DNA from: JBFWYO01 sp050186335
GTDB lineage: Bacteria; Pseudomonadota; Alphaproteobacteria; Bin65
Direction: 5' to 3'
NCBI GenBank assembly: GCA_050186335.1
Contig: JBFWYO010000003.1
Span: forward strand, 50,770-114,769
Length of the DNA: 64,000 bases
Made by a program: the position numbers and the translations under genes. The notes under the pieces were generated by a model. It was not told the origin of the DNA and searched no databases. It worked only from the letters and a program-made list of their open reading frames with translations. Below are positions 35,372 through 44,630 of this stretch, one piece after another. How positions within the stretch are numbered: the stretch's first letter is position 1; every line of letters starts with the position of its first letter.

Positions 35372-36746
35372 TCGGATCCCCCTCTTTCCGGGCGAGATCG
35401 CTCCAACTTGGCCGCGCCCGCACGTCGCGCCAGCTTTCCGAATCCAGATACCGTGCAAGCTGCCAGTGGAAATCCAGCTGGTTGGAGTCGCTCCACATGC
35501 TGCCCAGCCAACCGGGTATTTCGGGGTGCCGCTGCAGTGGGAGTTCAATGTTCATCTGGTAGTTGGCCGGATAGCGCTGGGCGACCAGGCTGCGCGCCGT
35601 ACTGGACACTTGCGCCCAATTGTCCATGTCGTCCTGCTCGAACACGCCGGTGGGGCTGAAGCGGAAGAGCGACGCCCGCTGAACGGTTTCCTTGATCGCG
35701 GGCGGCGCGGCTTTGTCGACGATCGCCCAGCTCCAGACCTCCATTTTATTCGGCCCTCGAGGGAGCCAGAGACGCAGCGTGCAGGTGAGCCAGTGGACCG
35801 ACAGATTGGGGAAAATCGTGCCACCGGTCGGAGAGAACAGATGGGTGCGCGCGCGCCCTAGACGCTGCTCGATCTCGGCGCTGTGCTCACGAATGTAATC
35901 GCCCACCTCGGCGATCGGCTGCGCGAACCATGGGCCCGACTCTTCATGCGGCTGCATCCACGCGTTGACGATGTGGCCGTTCCCGGCATGCATATGCCAA
36001 GCCTTGCCCAACCCGCGGGTGTAGCTGTTCGTGGTGTCGACCCCGACCTTGCGACCCGAGGAATGTGTGGAGACGATGTGATAGCCATCGCCGCCGAAGT
36101 TTTCGGCTGCGGTCTTCCAATTGGCATCCGCCTCCCAACGATGGGGTCCGACCAATTCGGTCCCGCCCGCGCGCCGGTCGAGCAGAATGTCCAGGTACCA
36201 GGCGGCGTCTCCGAGATACTCTCGCAGCGTCGGGGCTTCGGGGTCGAAGGTGGCGAAGATCAAGCCATTGTATGAGTCCAGCTGCGCCACACGAACCAGG
36301 CCCCAGGCGGAACGGTCCAATTGGCGGTAGTTTTCCGCCATCGGCACCCCGACCAGGGCGCCGTCGTTGCTGAAAGTCCAGCCATGATAGGTGCAGGTGA
36401 AGTGCGGCGCGTTGCCCTTGTCCAGCCGGCAGACGCGGTTCCCGCGGTGACGGCACATATTCAGAAATGCCTGTATTTTGCCCTTGGCATCCCGGCAGAG
36501 AATGATCGGGTTCTCGCCCATGTAGGTGCTGACGAAATCGCCGGGATTGGGGATCTCCGACTCATGGCCGATAAACAGCCAGCAGCGCGCGAAGACGCGC
36601 TCCTGCTCCAGCCGGTAAATTTCCGGATCGCCGAATAGCCGGCGATCGAGAATGCCGCGCTGGGGATCCACGAGCCCTTCGAATTTGCCGTTCGTACCCT
36701 TCACCGCCGGCTCCCTCTCGTTGTGAGCGTCGAGACGCCCGTTCAT
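35361..36746 (-). CDS. Aromatic-ring-hydroxylating dioxygenase, alpha subunit (Rieske)
   Basis: 461 aa from ATG 36746. Rieske [2Fe-2S] ligands are C98-x-H100 and C118-x2-H121 (CRHRG, CTYHGW). The mononuclear iron site has H223 and H228 in GYHIVSTH after D220, the Asp that bridges electron transfer. This oxidises an aromatic substrate to a cis-dihydrodiol with NADH electrons. No ferredoxin or reductase gene lies nearby, so electrons must come from proteins encoded elsewhere. The substrate cannot be read. It is upstream of beta with an 11-base overlap. Confidence 0.92.
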   Translation of the reverse strand: MNGRLDAHNEREPAVKGTNGKFEGLVDPQRGILDRRLFGDPEIYRLEQERVFARCWLFIGHESEIPNPGDFVSTYMGENPIILCRDAKGKIQAFLNMCRHRGNRVCRLDKGNAPHFTCTYHGWTFSNDGALVGVPMAENYRQLDRSAWGLVRVAQLDSYNGLIFATFDPEAPTLREYLGDAAWYLDILLDRRAGGTELVGPHRWEADANWKTAAENFGGDGYHIVSTHSSGRKVGVDTTNSYTRGLGKAWHMHAGNGHIVNAWMQPHEESGPWFAQPIAEVGDYIREHSAEIEQRLGRARTHLFSPTGGTIFPNLSVHWLTCTLRLWLPRGPNKMEVWSWAIVDKAAPPAIKETVQRASLFRFSPTGVFEQDDMDNWAQVSSTARSLVAQRYPANYQMNIELPLQRHPEIPGWLGSMWSDSNQLDFHWQLARYLDSESWRDVRARPSWSDLARKEGDPNGR

Positions 36747-36911
36747 CAGGCTAGAGACTCGCAGAACGCAAAGCCGAACGCCCGATCCTGCCGCACGACC
36801 GGCGGCACGACCGGCAGCACGCTGGCGGCAAAACAACCCTGCACGACGTAACGATGGGCGAGCCGTTCGACGATCGGGATTGCGGTGCGCGACATTGAGC
36901 GACGACCCCGC

Positions 36912-38111
36912 TTAAAGCTCGATGATGGGATTGGGAGATTTATGCAGCCGTTCGGCTTCGCCGCTCGCGTGGATCAGAAAATTGTCGCTCAGCGTGATGA
37001 ACATCTCATTGCTGGCAAAGCTCGGATGGATGCCGATATTCATGTTCCCGGCGATCCGCATCGTCTCGTCATGGCGTATCAGCGGACGCTCGACGTTGGC
37101 GTAGCCCTGGCCGTGGCAGTGCAACCTCAATTCCTCCGGCAGGCCGCGACTCCGCATGTATGAATTGTACGCGGCGAAGGCCTCGCTCGCGACGGCGCCG
37201 GGCTTCAGCAGGTTCCTGGTGAATTCCTGCGCGTCCACGAGGATCTGGTAGATGCGGGCCAATTCGGGCGGCGTCTTGCCGAACACGAAGATGCGCGCGA
37301 TGTGCACGAAGAAGCCGCCGGGGCCGCTCGTCTCCGCCTGCCACAGCATGATGTCGCCCTTCTGGATCTGCCGTCCCTGTTGCGGCAGCGTCCGGTGGCC
37401 GCCCGGTTGGCCGGGCGGCGCCGAACATCCCAGATAGTAGCCGGTCTCGCAGCCCATGAGCTGCCCGTGATATTGCGCATAGGTCATGACCTCGTAGTCC
37501 CGCATGCCGGGCTTCACATAGGCGCGGACCAGTTCGAAGACCTTGTCCTGCGCCGCGGCGGCCTGGCGAATGTAGCCGATCTCCTCCGGGCTCTTGATCG
37601 CGGTGATCTGGTCGATCTCGTCGGTCATGTCGACAAGCTCGACATTGGTCAGCGCCGCGACCGCCTGCGAGATCGGGCCGTAATACATGTTGTTCGAGCC
37701 GACCAGTGCGACCCGGCGCCAGCCGTTGCCGGCGACCTCGCGGACCAGCAGCTCGGCATCGTACCGGCCCGTATAGCCAACCGATGGAAAACTGTGCGAG
37801 CTGACGCGGCGCCCGATCCCCGGGGCTTCCGGATGGTTGCCGCCAAGTTCCGCGATGTGTCCTCTGGGTCCGTGGCTGATCGCGGTCATCAGGCCGTCCC
37901 GCGGGAAGAGCACGGTTTGCGGCTGCGAGCTGAACAGCGAAGTGCCGGTGAACCAGCGCAGGTAGCTGCCGCCGCCCAGCAGATTGTTCGCCCCCTGGAC
38001 GATGAGCGCATCGACGCCGCGTGCGGCCATCGCCGTTCTGGCGGCGGCCCAGCGCCGCTCCAATTCGGCTGTGGAAATGGGAAAACGGACGCGCTGGTTC
38101 AAGCTTGTCAT
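36912..38111 (-). CDS. M24 (creatinase/Xaa-Pro peptidase fold) protein with altered metal site
   Basis: 399-aa two-domain protein: creatinase-like N-terminal domain (residues 1-175) and a pita-bread C-terminal domain. The usual five metal ligands (D, D, H, E, E) are mostly absent. The first Asp position falls in LWQAETSG (Q258/A259), the second is H270 (FFVHIAR), His is kept as H333, Glu as E341 (VERPLI), and the last Glu is H362 (NIGIHPSF). It is therefore not a normal aminopeptidase. Metal-free creatinase-type hydrolysis is possible. It lies in the leftward group, 165 bases before the dioxygenase alpha gene. Confidence 0.82.
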   Translation of the reverse strand: MTSLNQRVRFPISTAELERRWAAARTAMAARGVDALIVQGANNLLGGGSYLRWFTGTSLFSSQPQTVLFPRDGLMTAISHGPRGHIAELGGNHPEAPGIGRRVSSHSFPSVGYTGRYDAELLVREVAGNGWRRVALVGSNNMYYGPISQAVAALTNVELVDMTDEIDQITAIKSPEEIGYIRQAAAAQDKVFELVRAYVKPGMRDYEVMTYAQYHGQLMGCETGYYLGCSAPPGQPGGHRTLPQQGRQIQKGDIMLWQAETSGPGGFFVHIARIFVFGKTPPELARIYQILVDAQEFTRNLLKPGAVASEAFAAYNSYMRSRGLPEELRLHCHGQGYANVERPLIRHDETMRIAGNMNIGIHPSFASNEMFITLSDNFLIHASGEAERLHKSPNPIIEL

Positions 38112-38324
38112 ACTGAATTCCCCTGCAATTCCGCCTCGGACTTACCGGCCGGACTGCCTCTGCGTCGTTCACGTTCCGCGCCCAATCGGGCGATCAAGTC
38201 TCGGCGATCCGCTGTTGTCCGCCGATCCCTTGGCGCCAAGTTTAAGCGCCGCAAGCGGTCGATTGGAAGCCGGTCCGCGCCGGAAGCTTCGAGACCGTCT
38301 CGGTTGCGACCGCCGTCGGCGCCA

Positions 38325-39527
38325 CTATTTCGGCGGATCGATCAAGCCCCGCAGCGACCACACTTTCCCTTTTGCGGCACCCATCAGTTCCTTGCTGCAT
38401 TCGCGCAGCATGAACGGCGAGGTGGTGATGTGCTGGGCGCCGCCCATCATGTCGCGCACGACGCGCTGCAGCGTGCCGGCGCGCAGCGCGGCGCCGCCGG
38501 CGAATTTGAACGCCATGGCGCAGATATCGGCGGCCGTGGTGGTGACGTGGTTGAGCGCCAGGCGCGACAGCGTGACCTGACGCACCGACAGCAGATCGCC
38601 GCGCTTCAACGTTTCCTCGTTGTCGCCGTGCACGTCCATCAGCAGCGCGCGCGCGGCGCGCAGCTGCGCTTCGCCGGCGCCGAAGCTTTCCTGGAACCCT
38701 TCGCCGGCGCCCATCGCGATGTTGCTGGGCTTGCCGCCCGGCTGGTTGGCGAGTTGCGCCAATTCGTCGAGCGCGCGGCGCGCCGCACCGAGCGCGAAGC
38801 CGGAATGGCCGATATTGCCGAAGCCGGAAATGCCGAGCTGATACAACGCGCCGCCCTGCTTGGCTTTGTTCGCGGCGAGGCTGTGCGTGTATTCCTCCGG
38901 CACGTGCACGTCGGTGATCGCGTAATCGACGCTGCCGGTCGCGCGCAGGCCCATCACGTCCCAATTGCCGAGCAGCTCGCCCTTTTCGATCGGCACGATG
39001 AAGATGCGCACATCCGGCGCCTGCGTGCCGGGCAGCATGCGCGGCGCGCCGCCTTCGGTCACCACCGAGCCGGTGTGAAAGTACGATGAATGCAGCAGCC
39101 CGCTGCCGTACGAGCCTTTGGTGGTCAGGCGATAGCCGCCGCTTGCGACCTCGGCCTTGCCGTTGGGCGCGCCCTGCCCGGCGATCAGCGGCGTGCGCTT
39201 GCCGGGTGCGAAAATCTGCTTCGCGGCGGACGGGTCGAGATAGGCCCCCGCGGTGCCGACCGACAATTGCGTCGCCATCATCACCCAGCCGGTCGAGCCG
39301 TCGGCGTAGCACAGCGCCTCGATCACCTCGAGCGCCTCGGTCGGCCAGGTTTCATATCCGCCGAGCGCGCGCGGCAGCCACATGCGCGTGATGCCGGCGT
39401 CGTGCAGGGCGTCCACGGTTTCGTCGGTCAGCCGCCCGGCGGCCTCGTTGCGCGGCGCTTGCGCGTTGAGCAGCCCGTTCAGGCCCTTGGCCCGTTCGAG
39501 CAATGTTTCGTTCAGCATCTCGTTCAT
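38325..39527 (-). CDS. Acyl-CoA dehydrogenase-fold flavin monooxygenase (HsaA-like)
   Basis: 400 aa of the acyl-CoA-dehydrogenase superfamily. The N-terminal helical domain has GITRMWLPRALGGYETWPTEALEVIEAL, followed by ADGSTGWVMMAT, a beta domain (NWDVMGLRATGSVDYAITDVHVPEEYT), and the C-terminal bundle GGAQHITTSPF. Relatives include flavin-dependent hydroxylases such as HsaA of steroid-ring degradation, which use reduced flavin from a separate reductase. A link to the upstream KstD-like gene is attractive but unproven. It is 213 bases from the M24 gene, same strand. Confidence 0.82.
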   Translation of the reverse strand: MNEMLNETLLERAKGLNGLLNAQAPRNEAAGRLTDETVDALHDAGITRMWLPRALGGYETWPTEALEVIEALCYADGSTGWVMMATQLSVGTAGAYLDPSAAKQIFAPGKRTPLIAGQGAPNGKAEVASGGYRLTTKGSYGSGLLHSSYFHTGSVVTEGGAPRMLPGTQAPDVRIFIVPIEKGELLGNWDVMGLRATGSVDYAITDVHVPEEYTHSLAANKAKQGGALYQLGISGFGNIGHSGFALGAARRALDELAQLANQPGGKPSNIAMGAGEGFQESFGAGEAQLRAARALLMDVHGDNEETLKRGDLLSVRQVTLSRLALNHVTTTAADICAMAFKFAGGAALRAGTLQRVVRDMMGGAQHITTSPFMLRECSKELMGAAKGKVWSLRGLIDPPK

Positions 39528-39672
39528 CGCGGCGTCGCTTTCCCTATGGCCGATGCGGGCGGCTTGGTGCGCCGCACGGCATGCTTGTATAAGAACCGAC
39601 CGATGCGGTGTTTTCTGCGTTTAAGATCGCAACGGAGCAATGCGGCCCGCGCCACCCTTGCCCCGACAGGCC

Positions 39673-40443
39673 ATGAAACTCTCGATCGTCATCCCCGTCT
39701 ACAACGAACGCGCTACGCTGGGCCGCGTGCTGTGCGCCGTTTCCGAGGCCCTGCCGGCGGTCGAGAAGGAGATCGTCGTGGTCGACGACGGATCGACCGA
39801 CGGCACCGGCGACTGGCTGCGCGCCAATTTCCCCGACGGGACCCGGCGCGGCACGCGAATCGCCCTCACCGCCGAGGGCAATCTGAGCTTCATCGACCGG
39901 CAGAGCGGCCCGGCGATCGCCGTGCAGACGCTGGCGATGGACGCCAACCGCGGCAAGGGCGCCGCGCTGCGCGCCGGCTTCGCGCGCGCGACCGGCGACA
40001 TCGTGGTGATCCAGGACGCCGACCTGGAATACGATCCGCAGGATTGGGCCGGCATGTACGCGCTGATCGCCACCCGGCAGGTGGCCGACGTGGTGTACGG
40101 CTCGCGCTTCTACGGCAACCCGCATCGCGCATTGTATTTCTATCATTACGCGGCGAACCGTTTCATATCGCGCCTGTTCAGCATGCTGAACGACCAGACG
40201 CTGACCGACGTCGAAGTGTGCACCAAGATGATGCGCATCGAGGTGCTGCGGTCGCTGCGCCTGTCGGCCGACGATTTCGGCATCGAGATCGAGATCAGTT
40301 CGCGCATCGCGCGCGCCCGCACGTGGCGCATCTACGAGATGGGCATCAGCTATTACGGCCGCACCTACGCCGAGGGCAAGAAGATCGGCTGGAAGGACGG
40401 GCTCAAGGCGCTCTGGTATCTGTTCAAGTACCGGTTCGATTGA
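39673..40443 (+). CDS. Family 2 glycosyltransferase
   Basis: 256 aa from MKLSIVIPVYNERATL, an inverting GT-A enzyme with VVDDGSTDGT, ANRGKGAALRAGFARATGD, and QDADLEYDP (metal-binding DxD-like). The C-terminus lacks the paired membrane helices of GtrB-type enzymes. The profile resembles dolichol-phosphate-mannose synthase-like transferases. An ATG 11 codons earlier is in frame but adds only MRPAPPLPRQA. A methyltransferase gene follows after 45 bases, so the two may modify the same glycan. Confidence 0.87.
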   Translation: MKLSIVIPVYNERATLGRVLCAVSEALPAVEKEIVVVDDGSTDGTGDWLRANFPDGTRRGTRIALTAEGNLSFIDRQSGPAIAVQTLAMDANRGKGAALRAGFARATGDIVVIQDADLEYDPQDWAGMYALIATRQVADVVYGSRFYGNPHRALYFYHYAANRFISRLFSMLNDQTLTDVEVCTKMMRIEVLRSLRLSADDFGIEIEISSRIARARTWRIYEMGISYYGRTYAEGKKIGWKDGLKALWYLFKYRFD

Positions 40444-40488
40444 CCGCCATGGCGCGGCATTGCGGACCCCGTGGCGGCGTCAGCCATT

Positions 40489-41205
40489 ATGGACAATAGT
40501 CGCTTCCGCTATTCCACGGTCGACGACCTGCGCGCGTCCCGTTCGCTGCGCGGCTATAATCGATATATCGCGCGCCTGTTCGCCGGCGCGCTGCCGCCGG
40601 GCAAACCGGGCGCTCGGCCGCAAATGCTCGATTTCGGCGCCGGCATCGGGACCATCGCGGCGCTGGTCGAAGCCGAGACCGGCTGCCGTCCGCTGACGCT
40701 GGACGCCGATCCCGACCACGCCGCGCGCCTGCGCGCCCAAGGCTTCGCCGTGATCGACCGGCTGGACGAGCTGCCGGATGGCGCGCTGGATTTCGTCTAT
40801 TCCTCGAACGTGCTCGAACATATCGACGACGACCGCGCCGCGCTCGCGCTGCTCTACCGCAAGCTCCGGCCGGGCGGCACGCTGGCGCTCTACGTGCCGG
40901 CTTTCATGTCGCTGTGGTCGCGGCTCGACGAGCTGGCCGGGCATGTCCGCAGATACACCCGCGCCGACCTGGCGGAGAAAGTGTCGGCGGCGGGATTCTC
41001 GATTACGCATTCGCAGTACTGCGATTGTCTCGGCTTTATCGCAACGTGCCTGTTTCGCCGGCACGTGACCGTGGCCGCCGAAATGAGCGCGCAGAGTCTT
41101 TATGTGTTCGATCGGGTTCTGTTCCCGCTCAGCCGCGCCGGCGACGCGCTGACCGGCCGGCGGTTCGGCAAGAACCTGTTCCTGGTCGCGCGGCGTCCGG
41201 GCTGA
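40489..41205 (+). CDS. Class I SAM-dependent methyltransferase
   Basis: 238 aa from ATG 40489; an in-frame GTG at 40471 adds six residues. Motif I is MLDFGAGIGTIAALVEAE, followed by acidic LTLDADPD, then VYSSNVLEHIDDD, and LRPGGTLALYVP. The methyl acceptor is not identifiable. Its position just after a family 2 glycosyltransferase favours a sugar or a polyprenyl-linked glycan. The C-terminus includes a hydrophobic FDRVLFPLSRAGDAL stretch. Confidence 0.85.
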   Translation: MDNSRFRYSTVDDLRASRSLRGYNRYIARLFAGALPPGKPGARPQMLDFGAGIGTIAALVEAETGCRPLTLDADPDHAARLRAQGFAVIDRLDELPDGALDFVYSSNVLEHIDDDRAALALLYRKLRPGGTLALYVPAFMSLWSRLDELAGHVRRYTRADLAEKVSAAGFSITHSQYCDCLGFIATCLFRRHVTVAAEMSAQSLYVFDRVLFPLSRAGDALTGRRFGKNLFLVARRPG

Positions 41206-41272
41206 CGCGCGACAAACGCGACATCGGACGGTTCGAGCTGCGGATCGAGCTGCCGAAGCAACGGCGCGGCCG

Positions 41273-42094
41273 TCAGGCCGCCTCTTTCTCGTGCCCGAGC
41301 GCGCAGCGGCGCAGCGTGCGCCGCTCGCCGGACGAAAAATCCGTACGCGCGTGCTGCAGCAGCAGATTGTCCCAGAACAGAAAGTCGCCCTTCGCCCACC
41401 GGTGGCGATAGACATAACGCGGATCGGCGATCGCATCGTTGATGCGGTCGAGCAACGCCATGCTGTCGGCGCGCGGCAGCCCCTCGATCTCCACCGCGGT
41501 CGCGCGATTGACCATCAGGATTTCCTGGTCCGACCACGGGTGCCGGGCGATCACCGGATGCGTGTGCGTGGCCACAAAACGCTGAACCTCGCCGGCCTTG
41601 CGCTCGCCGTAATCGACCGCGCCGTAGTCGAACGCGTGGCGCACGCGAAGCGTCCTCAGCCGCGCGCGAAAATCCTCGGGCAGGCGGCGCAAGGCTTCGG
41701 CGGTGTTGGCGAACAGGGTTTCGCCGCCTGCGTGCGTCGGCACTTCCACGCCGAACAGCATGATCGCCTTCATCGGGTACGGGTAGTAGCACTGGTCGGA
41801 ATGGAACAGCAGCTCGCCCTTGCCGAACGTACCATCGTCGCGCACGTTGGAGACATAGGTGGCACCCGCGGCGCTCTTCTGGATCGCGCCCTGGCGCGAG
41901 AATTTTCCAAAATACTGCGCGAAACGTTCCTGCTCGGCCGCGCTGAAATGCTGCGGATCGAACCGCAGCAGCCCGTGCCGGTGCAGCTTCTCCCGCAGAC
42001 CGGCAATTTCATCCACCGTCAGTTCGCGGGCCAGATCGAGCCCGCCGACATGCAGGCCCAGGCTGGGTAAAATTGGCGTGTAGGTGATGGTCAT
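41273..42094 (-). CDS. TauD/TfdA-family 2-oxoglutarate dioxygenase
   Basis: 273 aa, an Fe(II)/2-oxoglutarate oxygenase of the jelly-roll type. The iron triad is H98-x-D100 (FHSDQCYYPYP) and H248 (LLLQHARTDF), with the 2-oxoglutarate arginine in RRTLRR shortly after. The family contains taurine, alkylsulfate and 2,4-D oxygenases as well as secondary-metabolism enzymes. The YYPYPMKAIML segment is shared by plant-side-chain-type members. It is 125 bases after the nitrilase gene in a leftward run, so organic N- or S-compounds are plausible substrates. Confidence 0.86.
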   Translation of the reverse strand: MTITYTPILPSLGLHVGGLDLARELTVDEIAGLREKLHRHGLLRFDPQHFSAAEQERFAQYFGKFSRQGAIQKSAAGATYVSNVRDDGTFGKGELLFHSDQCYYPYPMKAIMLFGVEVPTHAGGETLFANTAEALRRLPEDFRARLRTLRVRHAFDYGAVDYGERKAGEVQRFVATHTHPVIARHPWSDQEILMVNRATAVEIEGLPRADSMALLDRINDAIADPRYVYRHRWAKGDFLFWDNLLLQHARTDFSSGERRTLRRCALGHEKEAA

Positions 42095-42219
42095 GTTTCC
42101 TCGCCCTGCCCAACTGCGGCGCCGGTAGCGTGGTGTGGCCGGCCGGCAGCGTGATTATAACTTTTCGCCAGCTTTATTGCGGTCCGTAACAAACCAGGCT
42201 GCGTACGCTTTCGCACGAT

Positions 42220-43287
42220 CTAACCCTTCGGCGCCGCCTCGATCACGCCCTCCTCCTTCAATTTATTCACCGTCTGATAAAACACCTCGTTCATCGCGTC
42301 ACGGCGCTTGGGCGGGTCCTTCATCGCCATGTTCTTCGGCCATACGGTTTTCTGGTAGATCAGCCGGTACACTTCCGACTTGAGGTGCGGCAGCCAGTTC
42401 ATGTGCGTGGCCTTGGCGCGGTGCTGGCGCAGCGCATCTATATGTATAGGCGCGCCGACGAACGCATCGCCGACCTGGTGGTTGATGTGCAGCACCTGGC
42501 CGCGGTAGTCGACGATCATCGATCGCCCGCCGGTCATGAAGCCTTCGGTCTTGTCGTCGTCGATATAGATGTGCCCGGTGTTGGGGGCGACCACATAACA
42601 ATTATTGTCGATCGCGCGGGCGCGGTTCTGCACCTCCCAGATGCCGAGCGAGACCTTGTTTTCGGCCGAACTGGGCCGGTAGAGAATTTCGCCGCCGTTG
42701 AGCGCGATGCCGCGCGCCATTTCGGGAAAATTGCCTTCCATGCAGATATTGGCGCCGATATTGCCGATCGGCGTGCGCGCCACCGGAAAGAACGCGTCCA
42801 GCCCGGTGCCGAACATCTGCACCCATTGATCGTAGACGTCGTGCGGCGTGGTGGTGTGTTCGAGCGTGAACACCACGTTCTTGCGGTGCTGATGGATTAT
42901 CTTGCCGGCCGGATCGATGACGAAGGCGGTATTGAAGAAGCGATCGGGAAATTCCGGCATGCGCGTCTTGGCCTGGGCGATCAGGTAGGATTTCCACTTC
43001 ATGGCTTTTTCGGCGAGGATGTCGGTTTCCGGGCCGGGCACGTCGATGGCACCATTGCGGGCGTATTCGACCGGATCCCAATCGTGATACTCGTCGGGGA
43101 AGCCCTGGATGGCGCCTTCGGCGAGCGCGATGAGGCGCACCGGATGCTCCATCGAGTGCAGCACGGCGACATCGATCATCTGCGCGATGTGCTTCAGGTT
43201 GCGCACGTAATTCGGTTTATCGCCGATTTTGTATTTGCAGTCGTAGGCATTGGTCTGCACGCCGACCGCGGTGAAGATTTCGGTCAT
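42220..43287 (-). CDS. Carbon-nitrogen hydrolase (nitrilase superfamily)
   Basis: 355-aa amidase-type enzyme. Catalytic E57 (IALAEGAIQG), K136 (HQHRKNVVF) and C182 (GANICMEGNFP) are all in place. The sequence is longer than NIT1-type nitrilases, with an extra C-terminal region rich in charged residues (KDPPKRRDAMNE). It resembles amidohydrolases acting on N-carbamoyl or amide substrates rather than simple nitriles. The substrate is unknown. Neighbours are an epimerase-like dehydrogenase and a TauD dioxygenase, all reading left. Confidence 0.85.
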   Translation of the reverse strand: MTEIFTAVGVQTNAYDCKYKIGDKPNYVRNLKHIAQMIDVAVLHSMEHPVRLIALAEGAIQGFPDEYHDWDPVEYARNGAIDVPGPETDILAEKAMKWKSYLIAQAKTRMPEFPDRFFNTAFVIDPAGKIIHQHRKNVVFTLEHTTTPHDVYDQWVQMFGTGLDAFFPVARTPIGNIGANICMEGNFPEMARGIALNGGEILYRPSSAENKVSLGIWEVQNRARAIDNNCYVVAPNTGHIYIDDDKTEGFMTGGRSMIVDYRGQVLHINHQVGDAFVGAPIHIDALRQHRAKATHMNWLPHLKSEVYRLIYQKTVWPKNMAMKDPPKRRDAMNEVFYQTVNKLKEEGVIEAAPKG

Positions 43288-43419
43288 TCATTCCTCCTCG
43301 TCGCGGGCCGCAAGCCGGCCCGGGCCAACCCTTCCACGGCCGCCCCGCGGCGCGCAAGCCGCAACCTGCGCGGCGGTTCGATCGATCCGGCCGATGCGCC
43401 CCGCATTATCGCCGCCGGC

Positions 43420-44229
43420 TCAGCGCTTGCCGATCGGATGGTCGTAATCGACCGCGGCGAAGTGCCCGCCGATGAACAGCGAGGCCGGATTGCCCTTGTT
43501 GCGTTTCGCCGACTCGTCGGCCGGAAACGCGATGGAATCGAGCCTGTCCTTGGGCACGAAGGGAATGTGCGCGGCGTGGCCGTTATGCCATGGCACATCC
43601 GGGTTGTTCGAGGCGCCGTACATCACGGTAAAGCCGACCAGCGGGGCGTCGAGACACGCTTCCACGAGCCGCCACAGATCGTCCTCGCTGAGCCAAACCG
43701 GCGCCAGGGCACCGACCGACGTGCCGTGCCCGCACATGCCGATGCGCAGCGAAGCGCATTCGATGCCGTGCTTGTCCCAATATAGCCGCGCCAGATCCTC
43801 GCCGAAACATTTGCTGGCGCCGTAAAGACCGTCCGGCCGATGCGGCGCGCTCGCATCCAGCATCCCGTCCTTCGGATGGAAGCCGACGGCATGGACGCTG
43901 CTGGCGAACACCACGCGTGTAGCGCCGCCTTGGCGCGCCGCCTCGAACACATGATAGGCGCCGACGATATTGCCCTGAAGAATCGCCGGAAAATCTTCAT
44001 GATGCGCCGAAGCGGCGAAATGCAGGACGGTCCGGCAGCCTTGGGCGATCCGCGTCAGCGCCGCCATATCGGCGAGCTCGCAGGCGAGGAACTCCTCGTT
44101 CGGCAATGGCGTGACCGGGTGGCGATCCGTGCTGCGCAGGCCGCCGTATTTTGCCAGCAGCCGGGGGCGCAGGATCGCGGCCAGGCGGCCGGCGGCGCCG
44201 GTGAGCAGGACGGGCGGGCGGACAGTCAC
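43420..44229 (-). CDS. NAD-dependent epimerase/uronate-dehydrogenase-like protein
   Basis: 269-aa extended SDR. The cofactor loop is LLTGAAGRLA, the hydride-chemistry pair is YGASK, and the segments ILQGNIVGAYHVFEAARQ and NNPDVPWHNGHA resemble uronate dehydrogenases and related hexuronate oxidases. Whether the substrate is an aldohexuronate or another sugar acid is inference. It is the first gene of the leftward run and divergent from the MFS gene across a 400-base gap. Confidence 0.8.
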   Translation of the reverse strand: MTVRPPVLLTGAAGRLAAILRPRLLAKYGGLRSTDRHPVTPLPNEEFLACELADMAALTRIAQGCRTVLHFAASAHHEDFPAILQGNIVGAYHVFEAARQGGATRVVFASSVHAVGFHPKDGMLDASAPHRPDGLYGASKCFGEDLARLYWDKHGIECASLRIGMCGHGTSVGALAPVWLSEDDLWRLVEACLDAPLVGFTVMYGASNNPDVPWHNGHAAHIPFVPKDRLDSIAFPADESAKRNKGNPASLFIGGHFAAVDYDHPIGKR

Positions 44230-44630
44230 GCCGCAACGGCGGCGATTGAAGGCAACACGGAAACGGCGGCGCCGCGGCGGACGCCGGGATCGATCAAAAG
44301 CTTGCCGATCGGTAAGGCCAATTTCCCACCCCGTGCTTGAAGCGACCTGAAATCCGGGCTACGGGAAATTTTAGGGGTCCGCCACGTGCGTGGCAATCCG
44401 GCGCCGCAAGCGGGAAACCGCGGCTGCGGCGGACCGACCGCGTCGGCACGCGCGCCAGCTGCCGGTTTCGGCCACGGCCTCGAACGATTGCAATGCGCCG
44501 GTTTCCAGCCTGGCATCGCTCCTAACGAGCGTAGCGATCGGAACCAATTGCCTTTAAAGATTCTCGAACGGCGGCATACGGGCAACCGGATTCGGACCAT
44601 GGCCGGTCCGAGCCGACAAATTGGACGGGC
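44230..44630. other. Divergent intergenic region with a short palindrome
   Basis: 401 bases between the leftward epimerase gene and the rightward MFS gene. Only an inverted repeat GCCACG-TG-CGTGGC (44381-44394) stands out; it could be an operator, since both genes need promoters here. I see no small gene with a ribosome site. Confidence 0.45.

Noticed and set aside
38229..38240. Palindrome CTTGGCGCCAAG in the gap between the M24 and HsaA-like genes
   Set aside because: Short and single; not enough to claim an operator.
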